Positions 32,868 through 44,560 of a stretch of 64,000 nt of DNA are shown one piece after another (within the stretch, counting starts at the first letter, position 1; the number at the start of each line of letters is the position of its first letter). The stretch is from NCBI RefSeq assembly GCF_014647915.1, contig NZ_BMQC01000001.1:496001-560000 (forward strand), in the 5' to 3' direction. Position numbers and translations under genes: made by a program. The notes beneath the pieces are model-generated. The model searched no databases and was not told the DNA's origin. It worked only from the letters and a program-made list of their open reading frames with translations. Origin of the DNA: Pilimelia terevasa. GTDB lineage: Bacteria; Actinomycetota; Actinomycetes; Mycobacteriales; Micromonosporaceae.

Positions 32868-34660
32868 ACCGCGCGCGGCCCCGGACCCGCGCCGCCCTGT
32901 CCGCCCTGTCCTGCCTCGCCCTGCTGTCCGGCCTCGCCGGCTGCGGGCTGCCCGGGACCAGCGACGTCGTCGTCCAGGAGCGGGTCGGCGACGCGGCCCT
33001 GCCGGCCGGCGACGAGGGCACCTGGCCGCTGGCGCAGCGGGCGTCCGTCCGGGACCCGAAGGAGTTCATGCGGACCATGCTGTCCGCGGCCGCGGGCGAC
33101 CCGGTGGAGGCGGCGAAGCGGGTCCGCTCGTTCGGGGACGCGCCGCTGCGCTCGCGCTGGGAGCCCCCGGCGACGGTGCACGTCGTCGACCTCGACGAGG
33201 ACATGGCCATCGACCCGCGGCCCGGCGGCTTCGAGGCGACGATCAACGTGACGTTCCTCGGCGAGCTGGCCGACCACGGCGTCGTGCTGCCCCGGCCGCG
33301 GCGGGCGGCGACGTACAAGTTCGACATCGCCGAGGGCCCCGACGGCCTGTACCTGACCGCCGCGCCCCCGGTGATCCTGCTGCCCGCGGCCGACCTGCGG
33401 CAGTACTTCGAGCAGCGCACGCTGTACTTCTGGTCCGCCGACGGCGCCTACCTGGTGCCCGACGTGCGCTACGTCCCCCGCCGGGACATGCCCCGCAACC
33501 AGTGGCCGACCCTGCTGGTGCAGTGGCTGCTGCGCGGCCCGTCGCCGCTGCTGCGGCCGGTCGTCCGGGCGCTGCCCACCGACGCCGACCTCGTCGGCAA
33601 CGTGCTGTCGCAGGACAGCCGCTGGAGCGTCAACCTGACCCAGGCCCCGGACACCGACGGCCGCCGCCTGGCCACCCAGCTCCGCTGGACCCTCGCCGGC
33701 CCGACCGGCCGGGCCGACGCGGTGACGGTCCGGGTGGACCGGGACAGGTTCGGCGACGAGGACAGCCGGTACCTGGTGGCCAACCCCGCGTACCGCGCGG
33801 AGCAGGAGCCCGCCCGGCTGTGCCTGCTCGCCGGCCGGGTCCAGCAGATCGGCGGCCCGTCCCCGGGCGCGGTCTCGGTGCCGTACCTGCCGGCCGGCTA
33901 CCGGGGACTGGTCCGGGCGGCGTACCAGCGGTTCGGCAGCCGGCGGTACGGCGTGCTGGTGCGCGACGCCGGCCGCGGCCGGCTCGCGGTCGACGTGGCC
34001 ACCGCCGACGCCAACCGGTTCCACCGGATCCTGCCCACGGCGCTGCGCGCGCGGGTGGTCGGCCAGCCCACCTGGGTGCCGACGCGCGAGTTCGGCCTCG
34101 TCCCGGTCGACGGCGCGCTGCGGCTGGTGCGGCCCTCGGCCGCCGCCGCGCCCGTCCTGCCCGGCGCGCCGGGCGGGGTGACCGCGGTGGCGGTCGCGCC
34201 GGACGGCCGGCGGGTGGTCCTCGTCGCGGGCGGCCAGCTCTACGCCGCCGCCCTCGTCGCCGACGGCACCGCCATCAGCCTGACCGCCCGCACCCCGCTG
34301 CCGCTCAGCGAGCTGACCGGCCCCACCGCGGTCGCCTGGACCGCGCAGGGCGCCGTCGCCGTCGCCGGCCGGCAGCCGCGGATCGGCCAGACGCAGGTGT
34401 GGTCGGTGAGCGTCGACGGCGCCGTCCAGGAGCCGCTGCAACTGCCCAACCAGGGCCTGGGCACCCAGCCCATCACCCAGCTCTCCGCCGTCGTCGACGA
34501 CCCGTCCGACACCAGCCCCGCGGACCCGGTCATGTACGAGGCCAACAAGCTCAGCTACGACACCGTCGGCGGTTCGCCGGTGACCGTCGCCGAACTCCTC
34601 GACCCCGGCCCCGGCGCCGACCGGCGCGGGTACCCGACCGCGCCGTTCTACCTGGGCTGA
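32864..34660 (+). CDS. lpqB: LpqB lipoprotein
   Basis: A 598-residue lipoprotein with the lipobox LAGC at about residue 26. It then has a GerMN-like region (residues ~110-260) and a C-terminal beta-propeller-like half. LpqB binds the MtrB sensor domain and influences its activity. GTG 32864 overlaps the mtrB stop (GTGA), which couples translation of the three-component system. The C-terminus is followed after 4 nt by comF. Confidence 0.93.
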   Translation: MNRARPRTRAALSALSCLALLSGLAGCGLPGTSDVVVQERVGDAALPAGDEGTWPLAQRASVRDPKEFMRTMLSAAAGDPVEAAKRVRSFGDAPLRSRWEPPATVHVVDLDEDMAIDPRPGGFEATINVTFLGELADHGVVLPRPRRAATYKFDIAEGPDGLYLTAAPPVILLPAADLRQYFEQRTLYFWSADGAYLVPDVRYVPRRDMPRNQWPTLLVQWLLRGPSPLLRPVVRALPTDADLVGNVLSQDSRWSVNLTQAPDTDGRRLATQLRWTLAGPTGRADAVTVRVDRDRFGDEDSRYLVANPAYRAEQEPARLCLLAGRVQQIGGPSPGAVSVPYLPAGYRGLVRAAYQRFGSRRYGVLVRDAGRGRLAVDVATADANRFHRILPTALRARVVGQPTWVPTREFGLVPVDGALRLVRPSAAAAPVLPGAPGGVTAVAVAPDGRRVVLVAGGQLYAAALVADGTAISLTARTPLPLSELTGPTAVAWTAQGAVAVAGRQPRIGQTQVWSVSVDGAVQEPLQLPNQGLGTQPITQLSAVVDDPSDTSPADPVMYEANKLSYDTVGGSPVTVAELLDPGPGADRRGYPTAPFYLG

Positions 34661-34664
34661 GCGC

Positions 34665-35474
34665 GTGGGCCTGCCGGAGTGGATGCACGACGCCTGGGAG
34701 CTGCTGCTGCCCGACGGGTGCGCCGGCTGCGGCGGTCCCGGGCGCCTGCGGTACCAGGCGTGCCCGGCGTGCGTCGCGGCGTGCGCGGCGGCCGTGCCCC
34801 GGGCGGCCCGGCCCGCGCCCGCGCCGCCCGGCCTGCCGCCGGTGGTCGCGGTCGACCGGTACGCCGGCGCGCTGCGCGGGCTGCTGCTGGCGTACAAGGA
34901 GCGCGGCGCGCACCGGCTCGCCGTACCGCTGGGCGCCCTGCTCGCCGACGCCGTCCGGCACGTCGCCCCGGAGCCGGGGCCGGTGTGCCTGGTGCCGGTG
35001 CCGAGCACCGCGCGGGCCGCCCGCGCCCGGTACGGCGACCACCTGGTGCGGGTGGCCCGGCACGCCGTGCGCCGGCTGCGCGCGGCCGGCCGCCCGGCCG
35101 TCCTCGCCCGCCCGCTGCGCACCGCCGACCGCCCCGACTCCGCCGGCCTCGGCCTCGCCGAGCGCCGGGCCGTGGCCGCGGCCGCGATCCGGCTCCGCCG
35201 ACCCCTGCCGGCCGGCGCCGGGCCGGTGGTGCTGGTCGACGACGTGGTCACCACCGGCGCCACCCTGGCCGCCTGCGCGGCGGCGCTGGCCGCCGCCGGC
35301 AGCCCGGTGCGGGGCGCGGCGGTCCTGGCGGCCACCGCCCGGCGCGCGGCGGGCGCGCTGCCGCCCGACCCGTTCATCATCCCGCCACCTCGCCGGGGGA
35401 TACGGGCGGATCAGGAGAGATTTCCCGCGAAACTCATGCGAACTTGGGATGACGATCGTCCTACCGCGGGCTAG
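34665..35474 (+). CDS. ComF family phosphoribosyltransferase-like protein
   Basis: A 269-residue protein. The N-terminal zinc ribbon has C-x2-C pairs (DGCAGCGG, then ACPACVAAC). The C-terminal half has the PRTase PRPP loop VVLVDDVVTTGATLAACAAAL and VPVPSTARAARARYGDHL. ComF proteins take part in DNA uptake in competent bacteria; in actinobacteria the gene is constant after lpqB and its role is unclear. The C-terminal ~30 residues (RGIRADQERFPAKLMRTW) extend past the usual fold end into the promoter region of hpf. Confidence 0.88.
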   Translation: MGLPEWMHDAWELLLPDGCAGCGGPGRLRYQACPACVAACAAAVPRAARPAPAPPGLPPVVAVDRYAGALRGLLLAYKERGAHRLAVPLGALLADAVRHVAPEPGPVCLVPVPSTARAARARYGDHLVRVARHAVRRLRAAGRPAVLARPLRTADRPDSAGLGLAERRAVAAAAIRLRRPLPAGAGPVVLVDDVVTTGATLAACAAALAAAGSPVRGAAVLAATARRAAGALPPDPFIIPPPRRGIRADQERFPAKLMRTWDDDRPTAG

Positions 35475-35595
35475 CGTCGGAGGTACGGGTTCCGCCCCGG
35501 CTCGGTTCCGCACCTGCCGCTACCGCCCCGGCCGCCGCTCGCGAGGGAGGTACGCAGGTTCCCCCGAGCCCGGTCACTAGCGAGCGGGAGGTCAC

Positions 35596-36186
35596 GTGGA
35601 GATTGTCGTCAAGGGCCGTAATGTCGAGGTGCCCGAGCACTACCGGGAGCACGTCGCGGAGAAGCTGCACAAGGTCGAACGGTACGACCAGAAGCTCAGC
35701 CGCATCGACGTCGAGCTCTACCACGAACGCAACCCCCGGCAGGCGGACAACTGCCAACGCATCGAGATCACGTGCTACACCCGCGGCCCGGTGATCCGCG
35801 CCGAGGCCGCCGCGAAGGACTTCTACAGCGCCCTGGACGTGGCGATCGCCAAGGTCGACACCCGGATGCGGCGCTCGGCCGACCGGCGCCGCCTGGAGCG
35901 CCGCCACCGGCTGCCCGTCGCCCAGGTCGCCGCGACCGTGGGCGCCCCGCCGCAGGTACCGGCGATGGCGCCGGCCCCGGAGCCGCACGACGACCAGCCG
36001 TGGCACCTGGTGCGCGAGAAGGAGCACCCGGCCGATCCCATGACGGTCGACGACGCCCTGTTCCAGATGGAGCTGGTCGGCCACGACTTCTACCTGTTCC
36101 TGGACAAGGAGAGCGGCCGCCCGAGCGTCGTGTACCGGCGCCGCGGCTACGACTACGGCGTGATGTCCCTGGCGGCACCCGCCTGA
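35596..36186 (+). CDS. hpf: Ribosome hibernation-promoting factor, long form
   Basis: A 196-residue protein of the long HPF class. The N-terminal ~100 residues bind the 30S decoding site (IVVKGRNVEVPEHYREHVAEK, ELYHERNPRQADNCQRIEI), and the C-terminal domain (PMTVDDALFQMELVGHDFYLFLDKES, then YRRRGYDYGVMSL) mediates 100S dimerisation. GTG 35596 follows GGGAGG by 4 nt. A TAGCGT hexamer lies in the ~120-bp spacer upstream, so it can be expressed separately from comF. Convergent with the GNAT genes. Confidence 0.94.
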   Translation: MEIVVKGRNVEVPEHYREHVAEKLHKVERYDQKLSRIDVELYHERNPRQADNCQRIEITCYTRGPVIRAEAAAKDFYSALDVAIAKVDTRMRRSADRRRLERRHRLPVAQVAATVGAPPQVPAMAPAPEPHDDQPWHLVREKEHPADPMTVDDALFQMELVGHDFYLFLDKESGRPSVVYRRRGYDYGVMSLAAPA

Positions 36187-36190
36187 GCGC

Positions 36191-36221
36191 GTGCCGGGGG
36201 GCGGGGCACGCCCCCCGGCAC
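36191..36221. terminator. Bidirectional terminator between hpf and the GNAT genes
   Basis: A perfect 13-bp stem, GTGCCGGGGGGCG (36191-36203) and CGCCCCCCGGCAC (36209-36221), with a 5-nt loop lies between the convergent stops. Confidence 0.75.
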
Positions 36222-36230
36222 CGCTGCGGG

Positions 36231-37340
36231 TCAGGTCAGGTAGGTGGGCAGCAGTCCGTACAGGATGTCGTCGGTGCGGCCGCCGCCCGGTCCGGGCAGC
36301 CGGTCGGGGGAGCGGCCCTCGCGCCGGAAGCCGACCCGCTCCAGCGTCCGCTGCGAACCGACGTTGTCCGGCGCCGCGCCGGCCACGAGCCGCCGGACCC
36401 CGATGTCGAAGGCCCAGCGTGCCAGCAGGACCGTGGCCCGGCCGGCGTACCCGCGCCCGCGCCACCGCGGGAACAGTGAGCAGCCCACCATCGCCTGCCC
36501 GGTGAGCGGCTCCTGGTAGTACAGGCCCAGGTCCCCGGCGACCTCGCCCGAGGCGGCGTCGAGGATCACCAGGTCGGCCCGGGTGCCCGCCAGCCAGTGG
36601 CCGGCGGCCCGGACGCACCGCCGCGTCACGTCCTCGGCGGTCGGCGGCTCCGGCGGCACGCCGCTGGCCACCACGTCGGGCACCCGGCGCAGGGCGTGCA
36701 GGACCGCCGCGTCGCCCTCGGCGAGGGGCCGCAGGCGCACCACGCCGTCCTCCAGCGCGCCGCCGGGCAGGTCGGGCAGCAGGCGCGGCGTCGGCGCGCC
36801 GTCGTCAGTGGCCAGCCGCGCCCACGCGACGACGTCGTGCCGCGTGCCGTCCGGGCCGGGCAGGACGCCGCGGCGCTCGCCCTCGCGCCGGTACCCGGCG
36901 GCCAGCGCCACCCGCTGGCTGCCCACGTTGGCCCACATGTTGAGCAGCTCCAGCCGGGCGATCCCGTGCGCGAAGGCGAGGTCGGTGAGCGCCCGGGTGG
37001 CCGCGGTGGCCACCCCGCGGCCGCGCGCATCGGGCACGGTCCAGTAGCCGACCTCGGCGATGTTGCGGCCGTTGTCGGACACCCGCATCCCGGCGCCGGC
37101 CAGCAGCCGGTCGGTGGCCGGGTCGGCGACGGCCCAGCTGTACCCGCCGTGGGCCGCCCGCTCGCGCAGCCCCGTGCGGATCCAGGCGCGGGCCGTCTCC
37201 TCGTCGTAGCCGCGCGGCATCAGGGGCATGAACCGCTGGGTGAGCGGGTCGCCGCAGCCGGCGACGATCGCCGGCACGTCGTCCTCGCGGTACCGGCGCA
37301 GCCGCACGCCGTACGCCAGCGCCTCGGACGGGTACTCCAC
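36231..37340 (-). CDS. Tandem GNAT acetyltransferase (two GNAT domains)
   Basis: A 369-residue cytoplasmic protein made of two GNAT folds. The first half shows VGYWTVPDARGRGVATAATRALTD with NVGSQRVALAAGY; the second shows GCSLFPRWRGRGYAGRATVLLARW with NVGSQRTLERVGF. Both have the R-G-x-G-x-A/G acetyl-CoA loop. RimJ/RimL-like N-acetyltransferases act on amino groups of proteins, antibiotics or small molecules; the substrate is unknown. ATG 37340 lies 3 nt after the stop of the upstream tandem-GNAT gene, so the two are co-translated. It is probably the product of an internal duplication. Confidence 0.85.
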   Translation of the reverse strand: MEYPSEALAYGVRLRRYREDDVPAIVAGCGDPLTQRFMPLMPRGYDEETARAWIRTGLRERAAHGGYSWAVADPATDRLLAGAGMRVSDNGRNIAEVGYWTVPDARGRGVATAATRALTDLAFAHGIARLELLNMWANVGSQRVALAAGYRREGERRGVLPGPDGTRHDVVAWARLATDDGAPTPRLLPDLPGGALEDGVVRLRPLAEGDAAVLHALRRVPDVVASGVPPEPPTAEDVTRRCVRAAGHWLAGTRADLVILDAASGEVAGDLGLYYQEPLTGQAMVGCSLFPRWRGRGYAGRATVLLARWAFDIGVRRLVAGAAPDNVGSQRTLERVGFRREGRSPDRLPGPGGGRTDDILYGLLPTYLT

Positions 37341-37343
37341 AGG

Positions 37344-38498
37344 TCAGTCCTCTCCGTCGGTGCGCAGCCGGGCTGCCCGCCAGCAGTCCCGGCGCCGCCC
37401 CAGGTCGACGAACCGGGACACGCCCTCCTCGCGGAAGCCGGCCCGGGCGGCCACGGCGCGCGAGGCGTCGTTGCCGACGTAGGCGTACCACTCCAGCCGG
37501 TCCAGCGCCAGGTGCCGCATCGCCCAGTCGGCGCCCGCGCGCAGGGCCGCCGTCGCGTACCCCCGCCCCCGGGCCGCGGGCGCGACGGCGTACCCGCAGC
37601 CCATCTCGTCGGGGTACGCGGACGCGGGCTGCCAGAACTTCAGGTAGCCCAGGCACCGGTCCGCCGCGTCGGCGACGATCATGGTCACCGCCTCGCCCCG
37701 CGCCCACCCCTGCGCCGCGTGGGCGAGGGTCCGCTCCGCGCGGACCCGGGGGGACAGCGGCGAGTCCTGGAGCCAGGCCGCGCTCTCGGGGTCGGCGAAG
37801 GTGGCCGCGAGCGCGTCCCGGTCCCCGTCCCGGGCGGGCCGCAGCGTGAACGGCGTGCCGTCGCGGGTCCGGGCGGCGAGGGTGGGCTGTGCGCCGCCGA
37901 ACGTCGCGGCGCGCCGGGCCTCGGCGCTGCCGGGGGCGCCGGGGCGGTCCGGGGCGGGGGCGGCCAGCTCGCCGGGCAGCAGGACGGCGGTCCACATGTC
38001 CCGCCGCCGGTCGCCGCCGCGGGCGGCCCGGTCGACGCCGCCGAGCTGGAAGCCCAGCCGCAGCGCGACCAGCCGGGAGGCGTGGTTGCCGACCTCGGCG
38101 CGCCAGGTCACCCGCTCCAGGCCCAGGGTGCCGAAGCCCCAGCCGAGCAGCGCGCGGGCGGCCCGCTCGGCCACGCCGCGCCCGCGGGCGGCGGCGACTG
38201 TCCAGTATCCGACCTCGGCCTCCCCGGCGGCGCGGTCGAGGGCGACGAAACCGCAGGAGGCGAGCAGGTCGCCGGAGTCGGCGTCGAAGGCGCCCAGCGG
38301 TGCGGCGGTGCCCGCGGCGTACTGCGCGGGGCACTGCTCCTCGATCCACTCCCGGGCGTGTTCCCGCCGGTAGGGGCTGGGTACGTCGGTCCAGCGGGGG
38401 ATCAGGGGGTCCTGGCAGGCGGCGGTCACGGCCGCCACGTCGGTCGATCTCCACGGGCGCAGGACGAGGCCGTCCGCGCTGATCCGTCCCGGCTCCAT
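37344..38498 (-). CDS. Second tandem GNAT acetyltransferase
   Basis: A 384-residue paralogue of the downstream protein, again with two GNAT halves: VGYWTVAAARGRGVAERAARALLGW, then NHASRLVALRLGF, and later GYAVAPAARGRGYATAALRAG with NDASRAVAARAGF. ATG 38498 is chosen because homologous MEPxxL starts fit and the 77 upstream in-frame codons lie in the divergent spacer with secA. The operon therefore carries four GNAT domains in two proteins. Substrate unknown; both may modify related N-terminal or small-molecule amines. Confidence 0.85.
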   Translation of the reverse strand: MEPGRISADGLVLRPWRSTDVAAVTAACQDPLIPRWTDVPSPYRREHAREWIEEQCPAQYAAGTAAPLGAFDADSGDLLASCGFVALDRAAGEAEVGYWTVAAARGRGVAERAARALLGWGFGTLGLERVTWRAEVGNHASRLVALRLGFQLGGVDRAARGGDRRRDMWTAVLLPGELAAPAPDRPGAPGSAEARRAATFGGAQPTLAARTRDGTPFTLRPARDGDRDALAATFADPESAAWLQDSPLSPRVRAERTLAHAAQGWARGEAVTMIVADAADRCLGYLKFWQPASAYPDEMGCGYAVAPAARGRGYATAALRAGADWAMRHLALDRLEWYAYVGNDASRAVAARAGFREEGVSRFVDLGRRRDCWRAARLRTDGED

Positions 38499-38649
38499 CC
38501 CCCGATCCTGGCGGGAATGGCCGGGCATCTCCACCTGTTTATCGACCGACGGCCGGGGAGTCCCCCGTGTCGGGTTCCGGCCGCGGTGGACGCGCGCCGC
38601 CGAACTCCGCCTACGATGGGGCCGTTGACAGGGTAGGGAGTGCAGAGCC

Positions 38650-41490
<2,841 letters not shown>

Positions 41491-41507
41491 TTCCGCCTGC
41501 GACCCAC

Positions 41508-41541
41508 GCGGCCGGTACCCCTTTCCCGGGGTGCCGGCCGC
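41508..41541. terminator. Hairpin terminator after secA
   Basis: Arms of 14 nt (41508-41521 and 41528-41541, one mismatch) with a 6-nt loop follow the secA stop by 18 nt; the leftward Rv3235-like gene also ends about 120 bp further on. Confidence 0.6.
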
Positions 41542-41658
41542 AGTCGCTGTGGCGTCGGAGCCGCCGCCGTGGCGGCGGGTGCCTCGCGCGGGGTCGGGCG
41601 CCGAGGGGTGTACCGGCCGGGACTCCGCGCCCGCCGTCCGGCCGGTCCGGCGGGTGGA

Positions 41659-42375
41659 TCACGGACTGGTGGCGGCGTCCCGCGGCGGGGTGGCGCCCAC
41701 CAGGGTGGCTTCGGACGCCCGCCAGGCGCCCGCGTCGTACCGGAGCCGGAAGGCCAGCGACCGCGCGGCCCCCGAACGCAGGCGGAGCACCACCACGGCG
41801 TCGAGCACGCCCGCGCAGGGGCGGGACACGAGCGGCCGTCCCGCGGTGACCGTGGCCGCCGGCCTGCCCGCGGGACGCCGCCCCGCGCGCCCGCCCCCGG
41901 GGCGCCGGGCGGCGGCGAGGTCCCGCAGGTGGGCGCGGGCGTGCAGCGCGTCGGCCATGAGCTGCGCCAGGGCGGCGGGACAGGCCACCGGCCCGAGGTG
42001 CCCGACCGGCCGCCGCTCGTCGAGGATCTCGGCGTACCGCGCCGCGAACCGCCAGGCGGCCAGCCGCGCCCCGGCAGCACCGACATCGGCAGCACCGACA
42101 TCGGCAGCACCGACATCGGCAGTACCGACATCGGCAGCACCGACATCGGCAGTACCGACACCGGCAGTACCGACACCGGCGTCGGCGGCCCCGGCGGCGC
42201 CCGTTCCGGAGAGGTCCGTGCGGGGACGCGGCGCCGCCGGTGCCCACGGCAGGCGGAGCTGCCCCGGCAGGGCGGGCGGCGCGTCGCACTCGTCGTCGTA
42301 GGGCGGTTCGGTGCGCGGCGTCGGCAGTACCCGGATGAGCGGCCCGGACCGCACCGGTGGATGGACAGCCGTCAT
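41659..42375 (-). CDS. Rv3235-like protein with a VG(T/A)AD repeat tract
   Basis: A 238-residue protein. Residues ~60-95 are a low-complexity VGTADVGAAD repeat encoded by a 15-bp minisatellite. The conserved part is C-terminal: LAAWRFAARYAEILDERRPVGHLGPVACPAALAQLM, then a mixed domain ending LVVSRPCAGVLDAVVVLRLRSG. This fits the Rv3235/DUF6459 family, which lies next to secA in mycobacteria and streptomycetes and has no known function. The N-terminus is disordered. It is co-oriented with the HTH gene upstream, ~145 bp away. Confidence 0.72.
   Translation of the reverse strand: MTAVHPPVRSGPLIRVLPTPRTEPPYDDECDAPPALPGQLRLPWAPAAPRPRTDLSGTGAAGAADAGVGTAGVGTADVGAADVGTADVGAADVGAADVGAAGARLAAWRFAARYAEILDERRPVGHLGPVACPAALAQLMADALHARAHLRDLAAARRPGGGRAGRRPAGRPAATVTAGRPLVSRPCAGVLDAVVVLRLRSGAARSLAFRLRYDAGAWRASEATLVGATPPRDAATSP
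42076..42180 (-). repeat. Seven 15-bp minisatellite copies in the Rv3235-like gene
   Basis: Seven direct units of AG(C/T)ACCGACA(T/C)CGGC, in frame, encode the pentapeptide VG(T/A)AD on the leftward strand. A multiple of three keeps the frame on copy-number change, so the tract may be polymorphic between strains. No spacers are present, so it is not CRISPR. Confidence 0.9.
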
Positions 42376-42520
42376 GGCGCCCCCGTCAACCTCGGTGGAG
42401 TCGGCCTGGGGAGCCGCCGATCCCTGCGTTTACCTACGTTTGCCTTCGACAAGCTACCAACGCATGTCCATTTTGGTCAACGCCGACCGATCCGACCGGG
42501 ACGGTGGGAGAGCGGGGCGG

Positions 42521-42742
42521 CTACTCGTCGGCGCCGAGCGGGTTGTCGCGCACCCAGCTCGCCGTCTCCACGTACTTGCGCGCGATGTACTCCTCCAACT
42601 GCGCGCGCTCGACCCGCCACTGGCCGCGTCCGCCGATCTTGATCGCGGGCAGCTCGCCGCTGCGCACCATGTGGTAGACCTGCGAGTCCGAGACGTTCAG
42701 CTCGGCGGCCACCTCGGCCAGCAGCAGGAACCTCGGCGTCAT
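42521..42742 (-). CDS. Excisionase-like helix-turn-helix protein
   Basis: A 73-residue MerR/AlpA-type HTH_17 protein: FLLLAEVAAELNVSDSQVYHMVRSGELPAIKIGGRGQWRVERAQLEEYIARKYVET. It belongs to the excisionase/BldC-like class of small DNA-binding proteins found between the Rv3235-like and DUF6912 genes in actinobacteria. ATG 42742 follows GGGGAGGG by ~7 nt. Regulation targets are unknown. Divergent from the DUF6912 gene. Confidence 0.87.
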   Translation of the reverse strand: MTPRFLLLAEVAAELNVSDSQVYHMVRSGELPAIKIGGRGQWRVERAQLEEYIARKYVETASWVRDNPLGADE

Positions 42743-42906
42743 CGCCTCGCCCTCCCCGCTCCGCCCGACATCCCGCCGGGCGCGTCGCCCGGCGCCGCCG
42801 CCACCGGGCGACGGGACCACTAGTGTCGCACTGGGCCGGCGGTGCTCCCGCCGTCGGCCGTGCACGCGGCGCCCGTCCGGCCCCGCCCGAGGACACGAGG
42901 TGAGAC

Positions 42907-43413
42907 ATGGCGGCAGACCGGGTCCGCGTCTACCTGCCGGCGACCACGGCCACCCTGGCCGCCCTCCGCGACGGCGGCGAGCTGGCCGTGGCGGGGCTGC
43001 GCCCGCACGCGGTGACCCCGGCGCTGCGCGAGTGGTACGCCGAGGGCGACGAGGAGGAGCTGGAGTACGTCGCCTTCACCCGCGCGGCCCAGGCCGCCCT
43101 GCCGCTGCTGGCCGCCGCCCCGGGCACGCCCTGCCGGCGGGCCGTGGTCGCCGTCGACCTGCCGGCCGCGGCCGTGGACGCGCGCGGCCGGGACCTGGGC
43201 ACCAGCGACGTCACCGTGTCGGCGCCGGTGCCGCTGGCGGCCGTGGCGGCGGTCCACCTGGACACCGAGGAGGCGGTCGCCGACGTGACGGCGGCCGTGG
43301 CGGCGCTCCCGGCGGCGGAGGCCGGCGACGAGGACGCGCGCTTCACGGTGGACGCCACCGAGGACCACGAGCTGGCGTGGTACGACCCCAGCGAACTGCC
43401 GCACCTGCCCTGA
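42907..43413 (+). CDS. DUF6912 family protein
   Basis: A 168-residue protein: [20 protein letters not shown] near the N-terminus, [27 protein letters not shown] in the middle, and a C-terminal [14 protein letters not shown]. It is conserved next to the small HTH gene in many actinobacteria and its function is not known. There are no membrane segments or signal. ATG 42907 is 4 nt after a GAGG-like sequence. A TAGTGT hexamer lies ~80 bp upstream. Confidence 0.78.
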   Translation: MAADRVRVYLPATTATLAALRDGGELAVAGLRPHAVTPALREWYAEGDEEELEYVAFTRAAQAALPLLAAAPGTPCRRAVVAVDLPAAAVDARGRDLGTSDVTVSAPVPLAAVAAVHLDTEEAVADVTAAVAALPAAEAGDEDARFTVDATEDHELAWYDPSELPHLP

Positions 43414-43425
43414 CCGCGGTCGGGG

Positions 43426-44337
43426 TCAGGCGGGGTCGGGGTCAGCCGGGCCCGGCCGGGGGAGGGCCCGGCCGGCGCAGAGCAGGGCGGTGATCGCGCC
43501 GAGGAACAGCACCACGAGCGCGTTGTTCAGGCGGGAGCCGTCCAGCCAGCTCTGCAGGGTGGCGTCCGCGTCGCTGATCTGGCGGGTCATCGTCACCAGC
43601 GACGCCCCGCCGACCCGGACGATCACCTCGCCGAGCAGGAGGACCAGCCCCGGCGTGGCGCCGGCCAGCAGGTACCGCGACCAGTGCCCGGCCCGCCGCC
43701 CGAGCCAGCCGTAGGCCACCAGCCCCGCCACCACGCCGCTGAGCACCGCCGCCAGGATGGCGGACCGCCCCTCCGCGGTGATCCGCCCGGCCGCGTCGTC
43801 GCCGCCGCCGAGGAACCCCTGTACCGGCCCCTTCGCCAGGCTCAGCCCCCACCCGACGGCGAACGCCCCGAGCGCCGCCGCCACCCCGGCGGCCACCACC
43901 TCGGCGGCGCGCGGCCAGCCCCAGGCGCCGCCGACCGTCGCGGCGGCCGCGAGCGTGGCGGCCACCAGCGTGCGGTGCGGCGCGGTCGGCGCCGCGGCCA
44001 GGAACGCCGCCGCGGCCGCCGCGCCCACGCCGACCCCGGCGGCCAGCGCCACTGCGCACCGGGCGCCGGCGGCCCGCGCGGCGGGCGGGTCCCAGGCCCG
44101 CAGGGCGATCAGCGCCGCCGCCGCGCCCGCCACCAGCGCCGCCGCGACGACGCCGGGCAGCGCGTACGCCGCCGCCGTCAGCGCCACCGCCCCCGTCTCC
44201 CCGGCGATGGTGACGTGCGCGGAGAACGCCGTGCCGGCCAGCCACGCGACCGCGAGCGCGCCGAGTCCGGCCAGCGCCGCGCGGCGCCGCGTCGGCGGCG
44301 TCCTGGTCTGCTGCTGCACGCTGCTGAGCTGCTGCAC
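43426..44337 (-). CDS. Multi-helix membrane protein of unknown function
   Basis: A 303-residue Ala-rich protein with about six to seven predicted helices (AALAGLGALAVAWLAGTAFSA; then VVAAALVAGAAAALIALRAW; ending in NNALVVLFLGAITALLCAG). It has no motif I recognise. GTG 44337 follows GGGAGGA by 7 nt; an upstream in-frame ATG at 44442 lacks a Shine-Dalgarno. The N-terminus has a short CAG-rich direct repeat (VQQLSSVQQQ). It is convergent with the DUF6912 gene. Confidence 0.7.
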   Translation of the reverse strand: MQQLSSVQQQTRTPPTRRRAALAGLGALAVAWLAGTAFSAHVTIAGETGAVALTAAAYALPGVVAAALVAGAAAALIALRAWDPPAARAAGARCAVALAAGVGVGAAAAAAFLAAAPTAPHRTLVAATLAAAATVGGAWGWPRAAEVVAAGVAAALGAFAVGWGLSLAKGPVQGFLGGGDDAAGRITAEGRSAILAAVLSGVVAGLVAYGWLGRRAGHWSRYLLAGATPGLVLLLGEVIVRVGGASLVTMTRQISDADATLQSWLDGSRLNNALVVLFLGAITALLCAGRALPRPGPADPDPA

Positions 44338-44560
44338 GCTGCGGTCCTCCCGTGCTCGGTGTCCGGTGGATCCGGCCAGGCTACGTGGGTCCGGCGGCGG
44401 CCCGGCCGCACCCCGGCGCGGGGTCGGACGAACAGCCGGCAACCGGACGCGCGCGGACGATCCGGCCGGCGTGTCGCAGGCCCGGCCGGGCGGGCTACCA
44501 GGGCGTGGCCTGCATGGCAGGATGGAGGTCGTCGCCGCGTGAAGTCATAGGAGTATCTGA

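Noticed and set aside
31805..35380. 1191-codon minus-strand open frame over mtrB, lpqB and comF
   Set aside because: Shadow; all three plus-strand genes show family motifs.
42076..42180. CRISPR array
   Set aside because: Direct 15-bp repeats have no spacers and are in frame within a gene.
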